DNA from: JADKIH01 sp964595205
GTDB lineage: Bacteria > Bacteroidota > Bacteroidia > AKYH767-A > 2013-40CM-41-45
Assembly: GCA_964595205.1 (NCBI GenBank)
Contig: CAZQOQ010000015.1
Coordinates: forward strand, 1 to 64,000
Reading direction: 5' to 3'
DNA: 64,000 bases
The notes beneath the pieces were generated by a model. It was given only the letters and a program-made list of their open reading frames with translations. It was not told the origin of the DNA and searched no databases. A program made the position numbers and the translations under genes. Of the stretch, positions 52,701 through 60,053 are shown piece by piece (positions within the stretch are counted from its first letter, which is position 1; each line of letters begins with the position of its first letter).

Positions 52701-54973
52701 CAGGAGCGGTCAGTTCCGGAAACGCAGTGGATACTCATTCTAATTCCGTGGTCGCCAAAAACGATTCTGGAGAAGCGCCAAAAATTGACAATCCGTCTAT
52801 CCTGAATTCCGGTGGCGATATGAAAAATATGCCAATGCCTGTCAAGCCGGAGGCCGTTCAATTATACAGGGAATACCAGTCGATGCTGAAACATTCGAAC
52901 GATTTGACAAAGCAATCGTTAAGCATGCAGGAAGAGATCAGCCGTCTTGCCAGTTGTCCGAAGCGCGATAGTCTCATTCGTACATCGAATGAGATTACGC
53001 TTGAATCGATCCATGAATGGCAGGAGGGACTCAAGAAAATCCAGGAAGCGCGCAAGATCGATTCCGGAGTGGAGTATAAAATGAATGTAAACGATTATGC
53101 GGCAAACAGGGAACGGAATATGAAAGCTGATGAATTAGCCGGAAAGGAAAAGCCTGCGCCGGATGCATCTACTCTTGAGGCGAACGCAACCACTTCGGTG
53201 CCTTCGGAGGTCAAGCCTGAAACAGGAGTGAATAATTCCGGGACTACGATCGAAAATATTTCTGCGGAAAATGAATCGGAAGCAAACATCGATACACTCA
53301 ATCCCGAATATCCGAAATATGTGAGTCTGAAGGCAGACATCAACAAGGGCCAGGTAGAAACCATCGATGTATTTGCCGAGGCCATCAGGCTGAGTAAACT
53401 TGCATCAGAGGAAAGAGACAAAGAAACCGCACTGATGGATCAGGCGAGGATGGAAAAAGACAGTGCTAAAAAGTCAGACCTCATCAGGCAGTCGTTCGAA
53501 CATAAAGCCCAGGCAGAGAAATACGAATCAGAATCCAGGGAGAAGTTTGCCGAAGCCCAGAAGCATACCAATGAAGTGAAGGGCATGAAATCCGAGCTTG
53601 CTTTATTGAGAGCAAGGATTTCTAAAAAGCCGGGTCAGGACAATCTTGTAGCATCATCGGTTTCAAAACCTGAAGCAGGTATATCGAAAGCAGATGGCAG
53701 AAAGGTTAACACGAATAAATCGAAGGTAACTTCCGGTGAAGGTTCGGCAGTAATGGCAAAAGCAACAGGAAGTGAATCTGAACTTTCCGTTAATGAGAAT
53801 GAGATATCGAGAATAAATGTCGGTAAGAATGAAATGGATAATTTCATGCGCACGGTTTTCAGCACGGATCCGAAATTTTCCTATTCAGAAAAAAATCCTA
53901 TTCCGATGAATCCTGATTTGCCGGAAGGCCTGGTGTTTAAAGTTCAGATTGGTGCGTTCAGGAATCCGTTACCGTCAGATAAATTTAAGGGCATACAGCC
54001 GATCTCGGGCGAGACTACCCGTCCCGGATGGGTGCGTTACTGCGCGGGATTGTTCAGGGCATTTGAGCCGGCAAACATTGTAAAGAAGGAAGTACAGAAG
54101 ATGGGTTACAAAGATGCCTTTGTGGTCGCCTATTATAATGGAAAGAGGATTGAATTAAATGATGCTTACAAAAAGATTCGTGAGAGCCAAAATGTGTCGG
54201 CATATAAAGATGAATCGGCCAAAGAAGTTGCTATGCTCAGGAAGATAAACATCGGTAATGAAAAGAGTTTGTTAAGTGAAGATAACGATGTGAGAAGTTT
54301 TTATGGCAAACCGTTGTTGCCTGAAAATAATTCAGCAGGTAGTTTTACGGAATATGCAGTGCAGGTGGGTGTTTACAAAACGTCAGACGTGCCTGTGAAA
54401 TTAAAGTCTATGAGCCCGTTACAATACCTCAGGACTTCATCGAACCTTTACAAGTTCATTTTTGGAAGATATAATGATCATGCGATGGCAGAGTCTGCAA
54501 AAATCTATGCCATCAATGCAGGAGTGAAGGATGCGTTTATTGTACCATACAGGCAGGGAATTAATGTGAATCAGAGTGCAGCGGCTACAGACGTATCAGC
54601 TGTCCGGGATGCCTCGGCGATGAAACTCAGTCGTGCGGCAGACAAGTCGGTTAAAAACACTTCTTCTCCGAATGCAGAGATTGAAGAAACGGTTACAGCA
54701 GGAGGACAGGTAGTTTATAAAGTGCAAATAGGTGCTTATAAGAGTGATATTCCTTATAATCTTGTTGAGTCTTATATTGCGATAATGGACAAGGGCATCA
54801 CACATAAGACTGATGAAAGAGGATTGCATATTTTTTATGTCGGTAATTTCAGCGACTACCAGAGGGCCTCTGTTTTACTTCAGGAAGTACTTTCTAAGGG
54901 TGTGAAAGATGCTTTTGTGGTAGCCCTGCGTGATGGTAAAAGAATCCCTCTTACAGAAGAAATGAAAAAGTAG
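49718..54973 (+). CDS. Giant exported TPR-PD40 protein with low-complexity region and three SPOR-like domains
   Basis: A 1751-residue exported protein. After a signal peptide (LRFTFLLMLIVSGQIRA) come TPR units (about 30-160), a PD40 beta-propeller section (about 205-350, for example PVMYMGNDKQKIFFAS and FLDRDGRTMYFSSKGHNS), and a carboxypeptidase-regulatory-like module (about 375-430). Residues about 450-1400 are disordered or helical and rich in Ser, Glu and Ala, with coiled coils (about 590-690). Three SPOR-like repeats end it: VFKVQIGAFR (about 1406), YAVQVGVYK (about 1546) and VYKVQIGAYK (about 1666), each followed by a DAFVVAY/DAFIVPY/DAFVVAL. SPOR domains bind denuded peptidoglycan, so it may scaffold the cell wall. 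The start is GTG (49718) or TTG (49727). Confidence 0.85.
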   Translation: MCCLINRYLRFTFLLMLIVSGQIRAEKEVSTEGDLKKRADKLFSDENYETALPDYSRLLSLYPAETSYNYRYGVCLLMSGKERANAASFLENAAKDARVEEEVWYYLGKSYMNNNDFSRAKDAFYHYKTLANTSKQKKYEIDACIRNCESGLILIKQRRTVVIQKSEEVSRSNFYSNYYFEKAPGKIVGAAEQFLTPIDREKQKEPVMYMGNDKQKIFFASYGNSEETGKDIYLIRKSADNTWSEPQNVGSTINSSSDEDFAFLDRDGRTMYFSSKGHNSIGGYDIFKSVYNYNTRQWSNPENLGIPINTPGDDYLFVIDEDGKTATYATTAESAPKNISIRKIETPKGLIDLQTISGVFVPMDQKMRRDARITILNSSGDGIITSVHTDPVTGKYELSLAPGENYMIVVEGGGYLPHAELFELPAGLPDTGLRQVIRINKNEQAEELTLLNYFSATGSAEPTQSVTRSYSSKADSSSMMSVKINDQIVYVTAPKPAAPVSGESKDDASVSQNSTIDQGTDENVSTVVDSSGLPSIKLKARDKYDPTLQKGLTPEEIKQKEEEEARKKDIIEDENTPAKEFDTDVSNEELAKIAYDEANAIQIEADSLNNEVVSLREAAAEKENYSVIYKNKADALGVDRDSAASLRMQSNSYHSEAQNLLRQADEIAIAATAKDEEARSAMNEANEIFKNTASSTTASTAKRKKPVDANAKSSEPTSEQKNDSVNATENPVQPSHSLDEETALHRESEDKTQSSGKKEDEVVNVIIKGPSIPGMVEEEDSVAGRLETEAAAITDSSTAETDPEKNIPAADSVKTADTGKSEQVLSPDVTKQDVVSNEASEQSAQDNTEMPVTGNASEIVSPADENKTAATENKPESVSATEVAAAVDSSKTGNVNLTDVKPENTASENTSKEQMPDSGNVAMIPAAVTDSTVKPAATVAEEIQNSSALDSGKSNQAGSEEPVNETANVLKTDTTKVSTIQPESESEIASNVVPSGAVSSGNAVDTHSNSVVAKNDSGEAPKIDNPSILNSGGDMKNMPMPVKPEAVQLYREYQSMLKHSNDLTKQSLSMQEEISRLASCPKRDSLIRTSNEITLESIHEWQEGLKKIQEARKIDSGVEYKMNVNDYAANRERNMKADELAGKEKPAPDASTLEANATTSVPSEVKPETGVNNSGTTIENISAENESEANIDTLNPEYPKYVSLKADINKGQVETIDVFAEAIRLSKLASEERDKETALMDQARMEKDSAKKSDLIRQSFEHKAQAEKYESESREKFAEAQKHTNEVKGMKSELALLRARISKKPGQDNLVASSVSKPEAGISKADGRKVNTNKSKVTSGEGSAVMAKATGSESELSVNENEISRINVGKNEMDNFMRTVFSTDPKFSYSEKNPIPMNPDLPEGLVFKVQIGAFRNPLPSDKFKGIQPISGETTRPGWVRYCAGLFRAFEPANIVKKEVQKMGYKDAFVVAYYNGKRIELNDAYKKIRESQNVSAYKDESAKEVAMLRKINIGNEKSLLSEDNDVRSFYGKPLLPENNSAGSFTEYAVQVGVYKTSDVPVKLKSMSPLQYLRTSSNLYKFIFGRYNDHAMAESAKIYAINAGVKDAFIVPYRQGINVNQSAAATDVSAVRDASAMKLSRAADKSVKNTSSPNAEIEETVTAGGQVVYKVQIGAYKSDIPYNLVESYIAIMDKGITHKTDERGLHIFYVGNFSDYQRASVLLQEVLSKGVKDAFVVALRDGKRIPLTEEMKK

Positions 54974-55015
54974 GCTGAGTAAAAGAAATTTTTTTATATT
55001 TTTACATCCGGATCA

Positions 55016-55318
55016 ATGACAATTGCTATGGATATTTTTAAAAACTCGTTTGAAACCGAATTAGATGAGGTCATTCTTGATGATTTAAAAGAAGCCCGCG
55101 TTCGGGAACTCGTCCTCTATAATGACGACGTGAATACCTTTGAACATGTGATTGAAGCATTAATCGAAGTTTGCGAACACGACCTTGTCCAGGCAGAGCA
55201 ATGTACATACATTGTTCACTACAACGGCAAATGTTCAGTCAAGAACGGATCGTACCTGAGACTGAAGCCGATGAAGGAAGGATTAACGGACCGTGGTTTG
55301 TCGGCTGTGATTAAGTGA
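55016..55318 (+). CDS. clpS: ATP-dependent Clp protease adaptor ClpS
   Basis: ClpS binds ClpA and hands over N-degron substrates. The 100-residue protein has the signature LVLYNDDVNTFEHVI, the helix with CEHDLVQAEQCTYIVHY and the NGKC segment. All are normal for Bacteroidota ClpS, which is longer at the N-terminus. Alternative start at 55028. It sits alone between the giant envelope protein gene and an M48 lipoprotein gene; clpA is not adjacent. Confidence 0.93.
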   Translation: MTIAMDIFKNSFETELDEVILDDLKEARVRELVLYNDDVNTFEHVIEALIEVCEHDLVQAEQCTYIVHYNGKCSVKNGSYLRLKPMKEGLTDRGLSAVIK

Positions 55319-55386
55319 TTTTTTTTGTTTTCATTTGTGCTGGCCCATTTTTTGGGTTTGCTTATTTATTCCTAAAAATTTAAAAA

Positions 55387-56184
55387 ATGAAATCATTCAT
55401 CGTAAAATCGTTTTGCCTGATCATTTTATTAACCGCCTGTTCAAAAGTTCCAATCACAAACCGGAAGCAGATGAATTTATTGCCGGAGAGTGAAATGGTT
55501 TCGATGAGTCTGACGGAATATCAGTCGTTTTTGAAAGAACATCCGCCGGTAACAGGTACACCGGATGCACAGATGGTAAAGAATGTGGGAGCGAAGATTC
55601 AGAGTGCGGTTTCTCAATACCTGAGTCAGAATAAAATGAGCAGCAGAATTTCCGGCTACAAATGGGAGTTTAATCTTGTAAATTCGAACGAGGTAAATGC
55701 ATGGTGTATGCCGGGAGGGAAGGTGGTAGTTTACAGCGGGCTGCTGCCAGTGACGCAGGATGAGACGAGCCTGGCAATTGTCATGGGCCACGAAATTGGT
55801 CATGCCGTGGCGCGACATGGAAATGAGCGGATGAGCCAGGGATTGCTGGCGCAGTTTGGAGGCATAGCCCTCGACGTCGCGCTTTCGCAGAAGAGCCAGG
55901 AGACAAGAGAAATTTTTCTCACATCTTATGGCGTAGGATCAACGCTGGGTATTCTTGCCTATTCACGTATGCAGGAGTCAGAAGCAGATAAACTGGGATT
56001 GATCTTTGCGGCCATGGCTGGTTATGATCCGAGGAAAGCTGTTACATTCTGGCAGCGCATGGCGGCAAAGGGTGGAAGCAAACCGCCTGAATTGCTTAGC
56101 ACACATCCAAGCGATCAAAAGCGGATTAACGACATTCAGGCTTATATGCCAACGGCGCTTAAGTACTATAAAGGAAAATTGTAA
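55387..56184 (+). CDS. M48 family lipoprotein metallopeptidase
   Basis: A 265-residue zinc protease. The N-terminus (FCLIILLTACSKV) has a lipobox. RKQMNLLPESEMVSMS is the usual M48 lipoprotein opening. The catalytic motif is HEIGH (135-139), followed by AVARHGNERMSQ. The third ligand lies in ESEADKLGLIFAA. The family (BepA/LoiP-like) acts in the periplasm on misassembled outer-membrane proteins. It is soluble and distinct from the Ste24-like protease at 5124. The stop codon overlaps an inverted tandem repeat that starts at 56183. Confidence 0.92.
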   Translation: MKSFIVKSFCLIILLTACSKVPITNRKQMNLLPESEMVSMSLTEYQSFLKEHPPVTGTPDAQMVKNVGAKIQSAVSQYLSQNKMSSRISGYKWEFNLVNSNEVNAWCMPGGKVVVYSGLLPVTQDETSLAIVMGHEIGHAVARHGNERMSQGLLAQFGGIALDVALSQKSQETREIFLTSYGVGSTLGILAYSRMQESEADKLGLIFAAMAGYDPRKAVTFWQRMAAKGGSKPPELLSTHPSDQKRINDIQAYMPTALKYYKGKL

Positions 56185-56287
56185 TTAGCCAATTAGCCAA
56201 TTAGCCAATTAGCCAAAGCCAATGCACACCAGCGATAAGTTATTCAAAACGAATTGGCTAATCGGCTAATTGGCCAATCGGCTAATT
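56183..56287. repeat. Inverted arrays of an 8-bp repeat, potential long hairpin
   Basis: Four exact copies of AATTAGCC follow each other at 56183-56214, beginning inside the stop codon of the M48 gene. After about 40 other bases, four copies of the reverse complement type stand at 56256-56287 (GGCTAATC, GGCTAATT, GGCCAATC, GGCTAATT). The arms can pair over about 32 bases. It ends just before the tRNA promoter. Possible roles: transcript terminator, mRNA protector, or mobile repeat. No spacers as in CRISPR. Confidence 0.85.
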
Positions 56288-56299
56288 AATTTATCTTTG
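56270..56299 (+). promoter_or_regulatory. Promoter of tRNA-Arg
   Basis: TATCTTTG (56292-56299) matches the -7 box and TTGG (56270-56273) is a near -33 box with 18 bases between them. Transcription would start about 56306, six bases before the tRNA. The -33 part overlaps the end of the 8-bp repeat array. Confidence 0.5.
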
Positions 56300-56311
56300 C
56301 AGCGCAAAAAT

Positions 56312-56385
56312 GGACCCGTAGCTTAATTGGATAGAGCATCTGACTACGGATCAGAAGGTTGGGGGTTCGACTCCCTCCGGGTTCA
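56312..56385 (+). tRNA. tRNA-Arg (anticodon ACG)
   Basis: The 74-base cloverleaf is complete. Acceptor stem GGACCCG/CGGGTTC (one G-U pair) with discriminator A at 56385; anticodon stem TCTGA/TCAGA around CTACGGA, giving anticodon ACG; T-stem GGGGG/CCCTC around TTCGACT. CCA is not encoded (CTA follows), as usual in Bacteroidota. The A34 would be edited to inosine. tRNA 3' ends are common integration sites, and the region to the right has accessory character. Confidence 0.95.
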
Positions 56386-56400
56386 CTAAAGTAAATGGAT

Positions 56401-56436
56401 AAAAGCCTGTGATTTAATATGTTACAGGCTTTTTTA
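56401..56436 (+). terminator. Rho-independent terminator of tRNA-Arg
   Basis: AAAAGCCTGT (56401-56410) pairs with ACAGGCTTTT (56424-56433), with a 13-base loop that can be shortened by an additional A-T pair. A T-run follows. It lies 16 bases after the tRNA end. Confidence 0.85.
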
Positions 56437-56503
56437 GGCTTCAAAATGAGTAAAAAAGGATAGAATCCGTACCAATTTAAAATATTTTTAATTCATAAAT
56501 GTT

Positions 56504-57418
56504 ATGCCTTATACTGACACTAAAAATTATAAGATTGATTTTTTTCAAGTAACATGTGAAAATGGGAACTTTGAAACCTTTGTTACTAATGATAATAGGT
56601 CTGACCATTTTAGAAAAAGAATGCCGGTTGGTAATTATGACATCATAGTTGATACATTAGAAAATACTAATGCTTTTATCGCGGGGAATATTATTAAGTG
56701 CAAGATGAACGATATTGAGCCAAAGTATAATGTTGAAGCATTTGAAACCTCAGCATTAAATTTGAGCAACGTTGAGGGATTGCCTTCGGCAAGTGTTTTT
56801 CTATATCTAAAAAATAGAAAGGTCTTATTATATCAAGCAGGCAGGTCTGGAGTTGCCACAAATTTTTTTTGCGAATACTTTGAAAAGTATTCGGGGACAG
56901 GAAAAATTAATTTGAGTTTTTTAATTTCTCCAGAGGTGTTTACAAAATTGGAATCATTTACATATATATCGAAGATTGATGTAGCGATTAAAGGACTCGA
57001 AAGAGATCAACCTGTTTCGGGCAGACATAGCAATAATGTAAAAAGCATGTTAGACCTTTGGCGAAATATTAATTCAAATAACATCCAGTTAGTAATGTCG
57101 AAAGGTAATAGGGCAAGGGGCTTGACGGTAGCCGCAGGAAAGCAATTTGTAAAAGACATTTTTCGATTGATTACCGAGTTATTTGCAACAGAAGATCCAG
57201 GATCAAATACTGGTAAAATAACTATTTCGGGTAGGGCTTCTGATGAAGATGAAATTGAACCAATTGATTTAATTTTGAAACGTTATAGACGAGAAATTTC
57301 TATTCAGCGAGCACCTGATTCAAGATTAAATTCCGAACTTTATACGGAACAAAAACTGACACAACTAAAAGCTTTGGCAAATACAATTGGCAACGAGATT
57401 TTTATAAATGAAGATTGA
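56504..57418 (+). CDS. Soluble accessory protein of unknown family, overlaps a membrane protein gene
   Basis: A 304-residue soluble protein with no signal and no membrane segments. The N-terminal half is strand-rich (KIDFFQVTCENGNFETF, then VLLYQAGRSGVATNFFCEYFE); the second half is helical with charged stretches (KQFVKDIFRLITELF, then LDLWRNINSNN). The order 'short strands, then K-V-L-L-Y-Q-x-x-R-x-G-V-x-x-x-x-F-x-x-Y-F' reminds me of DUF6731-type proteins, but I am not certain. The gene is AT-rich, follows tRNA-Arg and overlaps the next gene by 11 bases. The pairing of a soluble protein with a small multi-helix membrane protein is typical of phage defence or toxin systems. No motif proves it. 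Confidence 0.75.
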   Translation: MPYTDTKNYKIDFFQVTCENGNFETFVTNDNRSDHFRKRMPVGNYDIIVDTLENTNAFIAGNIIKCKMNDIEPKYNVEAFETSALNLSNVEGLPSASVFLYLKNRKVLLYQAGRSGVATNFFCEYFEKYSGTGKINLSFLISPEVFTKLESFTYISKIDVAIKGLERDQPVSGRHSNNVKSMLDLWRNINSNNIQLVMSKGNRARGLTVAAGKQFVKDIFRLITELFATEDPGSNTGKITISGRASDEDEIEPIDLILKRYRREISIQRAPDSRLNSELYTEQKLTQLKALANTIGNEIFINED

Positions 57419-57869
57419 AAAATATATTCCAGCGCTTACTTCGATCCTTGCTTTAGCAATTTTTATTCCTTTAATTTTATTAAATAAAGTAAGCATTAAA
57501 AACTTTGATAAACTCATTGATTTATCTATAAATATAGCTGGAGTATTACTTGGATTTTTAATTACACTACAAGGGATTTTAATTTCAGTTTCAGGAAGTA
57601 AGATTATTAAATTTTTAAAACACCATGGAACTTTAAAAACAATAAACTCATATTTGAAAAGTTCAATTATTAATACCGCTAATGTACTTATATTCGGTTT
57701 AGTAGTAATCATAATTAATTTTGAAAAATTATTTTATAAAATCAGTCTTGTTGATCTCCAAAATTTACTTTTTATTTTTTGGATTGCTCTTATTGCTTTG
57801 ATGGCTGGTAGTGCTTATAGATTCATAAGTATTTTTATTACAGTTATTAGTGATGATTCTTTACATTAA
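57408..57869 (+). CDS. Small four-helix membrane protein, partner of the 56504 gene
   Basis: A 153-residue protein with four hydrophobic helices, about residues 8-26 (LTSILALAIFIPLILL), 40-60 (INIAGVLLGFLITLQGILIS), 90-107 (ANVLIFGLVVIIIN) and 118-148 (a long stretch around FIFWIALIALMAGSAYRF). No signal, no enzymatic motif. The ATG lies inside the end of the preceding gene, 11 bases before its stop. Membrane proteins of this size act as effectors or pores in several known anti-phage systems; this is an analogy only. No further gene in the same frame; small ORF follows after 21 bases. Confidence 0.75.
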   Translation: MKIEKYIPALTSILALAIFIPLILLNKVSIKNFDKLIDLSINIAGVLLGFLITLQGILISVSGSKIIKFLKHHGTLKTINSYLKSSIINTANVLIFGLVVIIINFEKLFYKISLVDLQNLLFIFWIALIALMAGSAYRFISIFITVISDDSLH

Positions 57870-57890
57870 AAAATTTTGAAAGTAATTGAA

Positions 57891-58013
57891 ATGAAATCAA
57901 AACAAAAAAGTAAAAAAGCAAAGATCCCTTCTACTTTTTCTAACGAATGGGAGCACAGAGGGAAACTGTATATTTATAATGGTGGAATCCTGGTGATGCT
58001 TGATTTGATTTAG
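57891..58013 (+). CDS. Possible 40-residue basic small protein
   Basis: The frame ATG to TAG encodes 40 residues with a Lys-rich start (KSKQKSKKAKIPSTF) and a second half with EWEHRGKLYIYNGG and LVMLDLI. It sits 21 bases after the membrane protein gene and 14 bases before the nuclease-like gene, in the same orientation. Codon use cannot be judged at this length. It may be a leftover of a longer gene. Low confidence. Confidence 0.3.
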   Translation: MKSKQKSKKAKIPSTFSNEWEHRGKLYIYNGGILVMLDLI

Positions 58014-58027
58014 AATTAACAAAAAAA

Positions 58028-58591
58028 ATGGATAAGACTTTTGTGATCAATCCTCCGTCTGAGGGAGAACTTTTTATCGCAGATTATTTTAGGAACAATG
58101 ATTTTCGATTTGAAAAAGAATATGTCATAAAAGGTTTGAAACACGATAGTGCTGCATACCGGCGAGCTGATTTCTATCTGCCAGGGTACAAAGTTTATGT
58201 TGAATTTGAAGGGAAGTATAACGATCCTGAAGAGAGGATGCGTTACCGGGAGAAAAAGAATGTGTATAAAAGAAACGACCTGCCGGTGATATATATTTAC
58301 CCGGATAACCTTGGTTTTATTGATTACATATTCCGTATGCGGCTCATAAAATTGCTTCGTGATAGAAATATGAAATGGCAATTGTTTAAATATTGGTCAC
58401 GACAGTTCATATATAGAATAGTTATAGCTGTATCGTTTGTTTTGGGTGGATTATTAATTGCCTCATCAACGGTGATGACCAAAGAAGAGCAGTATGAATT
58501 ATTGGAATATATAGGTTTTGGAATAAGCATTTTAGGATTATGGCTTATTGTGGAGGTAATAGTAAAAGCGATACGTAGAAGTCACATTTAA
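58028..58591 (+). CDS. PD-(D/E)XK-like nuclease domain with two C-terminal membrane helices
   Basis: A 187-residue protein. Residues about 10-110 resemble small PD-(D/E)XK (DUF559/Vsr-like) nucleases. There is an early Glu (PSEGELFIADYF), ADFYLPGYKVYVEFEGKYN with the Asp at about 48 and the E-x-K pair, and then RMRYREKKNVYKRNDLPVIYIYPDNL. A strongly basic linker follows. Two helices are predicted at about 132-151 and 163-181. A membrane-bound nuclease is unusual: the domain would act at the inner membrane. The second Glu/Lys arrangement supports an active site, but metal ligands are only predicted. AT-rich island location. Confidence 0.7.
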   Translation: MDKTFVINPPSEGELFIADYFRNNDFRFEKEYVIKGLKHDSAAYRRADFYLPGYKVYVEFEGKYNDPEERMRYREKKNVYKRNDLPVIYIYPDNLGFIDYIFRMRLIKLLRDRNMKWQLFKYWSRQFIYRIVIAVSFVLGGLLIASSTVMTKEEQYELLEYIGFGISILGLWLIVEVIVKAIRRSHI

Positions 58592-58654
58592 CAATGATTT
58601 TATTCTATGTTTTGAAAATTTTACTATCTTAGTATTATTCTTTAATCCTTTATT

Positions 58655-59638
58655 ATGAAATACATATTTATTCTATTACTTTTTTTATCGCTCCAATCAC
58701 GTAGTCAAGACGTACCATTAAAAATACCCTATCAGGCGGTTGCGAGAAATTCATCGGGGGACATAATTGCAAATAGATTAATCTCTGTTCGCTTCTCAAT
58801 TCATGAACAAAGTATAAGCGGACCTGTTACATTTCAGGAAAAGCATACAATTACTACAAATTCTCTTGGGTTGTTTTCGGTGAATATTGGCACAGGTGTA
58901 AACATAACAGGGGCAATGTTTGCCGTAAATTGGTTGTCGGGTTTAGAGTTTTTACAGGTTGAATTAGATACTGCCGGAGGAAACGATTTTATTGATATGG
59001 GTACTCAACAAATGTTAAGTGTTCCTTATTCTATTATGTCGCAGGTAAGTAAGCATGGTAGTTATATTGCTGGACCTGGTATAGAAATTAATCTTGATTC
59101 TATTAAGGCTATTCCGATGACTTTACAAGAGAGATTAGATGCTGGGGAAAGGCCTTCTCATATAATAGCAACAGGAATTGATCAATCCTTATTAATTGGA
59201 AAGCATTTTCAAGGCGGTTACTTAGCCTACATTTCCGGAGATTATGGAATTATAGTTACTGAAAATGATCTTGGTAATTTAATATGGTCAAACGGTAACG
59301 ATATTTTGACCGGAGCAAACGATTACAATTCCGGAAATATCAATACAAATTTGATTGTTTCGGCTCAAGGAAATGGTAATTATCCTGCCAAAGTTTGTGA
59401 TGATCTAATTTTAAATGGATATGATGACTGGTATTTACCAAGCATTAATGAATTAAATTATGTTGCAATGGTAAGTTTTAAGAATGGCGGGTTTGGTACC
59501 GACTTCTATTGGAGTTCCACAGAGAATGATCAGGGTACTGTAATGTGCAGAAGTATGATAAACAATCTTAGCGGTGTAGTGAGTAAAAATACTCCTCATA
59601 CCTTTCGCGCTGTACGAGAATTTTATTATAGTAATTGA
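58655..59638 (+). CDS. Secreted DUF1566/Lcl C-terminal domain protein
   Basis: A signal peptide (MKYIFILLLFLSLQSRSQD) precedes an IPYQAVARNSSGDIIANRLISV-type N-terminal domain common in Bacteroidota fibre-like surface proteins. A linker repeats T-L-Q-E-R-L-D-A-G-E-R-P-S. The C-terminal 150 residues resemble the Lcl/DUF1566 C-terminal domain (GGYLAYI, GYDDWYLPSINELN, FYWSSTEND). Such domains occur in adhesins and phage tail fibre-like or lectin-like proteins. No T9SS domain. AT-rich, within the island. Its function here is unknown. Confidence 0.75.
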   Translation: MKYIFILLLFLSLQSRSQDVPLKIPYQAVARNSSGDIIANRLISVRFSIHEQSISGPVTFQEKHTITTNSLGLFSVNIGTGVNITGAMFAVNWLSGLEFLQVELDTAGGNDFIDMGTQQMLSVPYSIMSQVSKHGSYIAGPGIEINLDSIKAIPMTLQERLDAGERPSHIIATGIDQSLLIGKHFQGGYLAYISGDYGIIVTENDLGNLIWSNGNDILTGANDYNSGNINTNLIVSAQGNGNYPAKVCDDLILNGYDDWYLPSINELNYVAMVSFKNGGFGTDFYWSSTENDQGTVMCRSMINNLSGVVSKNTPHTFRAVREFYYSN

Positions 59639-59683
59639 AATTAACTTATATTATATTTTCCTTATCTGTAATTACTAAAAAAA

Positions 59684-60022
59684 TTATACGCTTTCTATTT
59701 CTTCCTGATTTTCATTCTGTGTATCTTCAGAAATAGATTCAAAATACGCGGGAGTCATTTCAAAAACAAATACATCCTTTCCTTTCTCAATCTTTCGTAT
59801 TCTGTAGAAAGGATTTTTGTTATTTATATTCATTGGTGTTAAAGAAACATTTTCATCATCGGTAGATTTCCCGGCGATGATTACAGTTTTTGCCAGAGAA
59901 GTATTACTCAATTTCTGATTTTCTTCTTCCAATTCTTGGATTCGCTTTTTTAATAATTTTATTTTTTCCAAATAAGCGTGTAATGAAGAAATATCCTTCG
60001 AATTACTTTTTGAATTAGCCAT
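59684..60022 (-). CDS. Small coiled-coil protein, partner of the 60054 gene
   Basis: A 112-residue protein. Residues about 11-40 form a coiled coil (LHAYLEKIKLLKKRIQELEEEN), then a strand-rich part (SLAKTVIIAGKSTDDEN, FYRIRKIEKGKDVFVFE) and a acidic tail (DTQNENQEEIESV). No signal, no family. It starts 31 bases after the larger membrane gene and on the same strand, so it probably forms an operon with it. Could be a regulator or binding partner; no evidence beyond position. Confidence 0.65.
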   Translation of the reverse strand: MANSKSNSKDISSLHAYLEKIKLLKKRIQELEEENQKLSNTSLAKTVIIAGKSTDDENVSLTPMNINNKNPFYRIRKIEKGKDVFVFEMTPAYFESISEDTQNENQEEIESV

Positions 60023-60053
60023 AAATTTTAAAGTTAGCCTGTAAAAATTTAAA

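Noticed and set aside
56183..56287. CRISPR-like repeat array
   Set aside because: Units are 8 bp without spacers and half of them are inverted.
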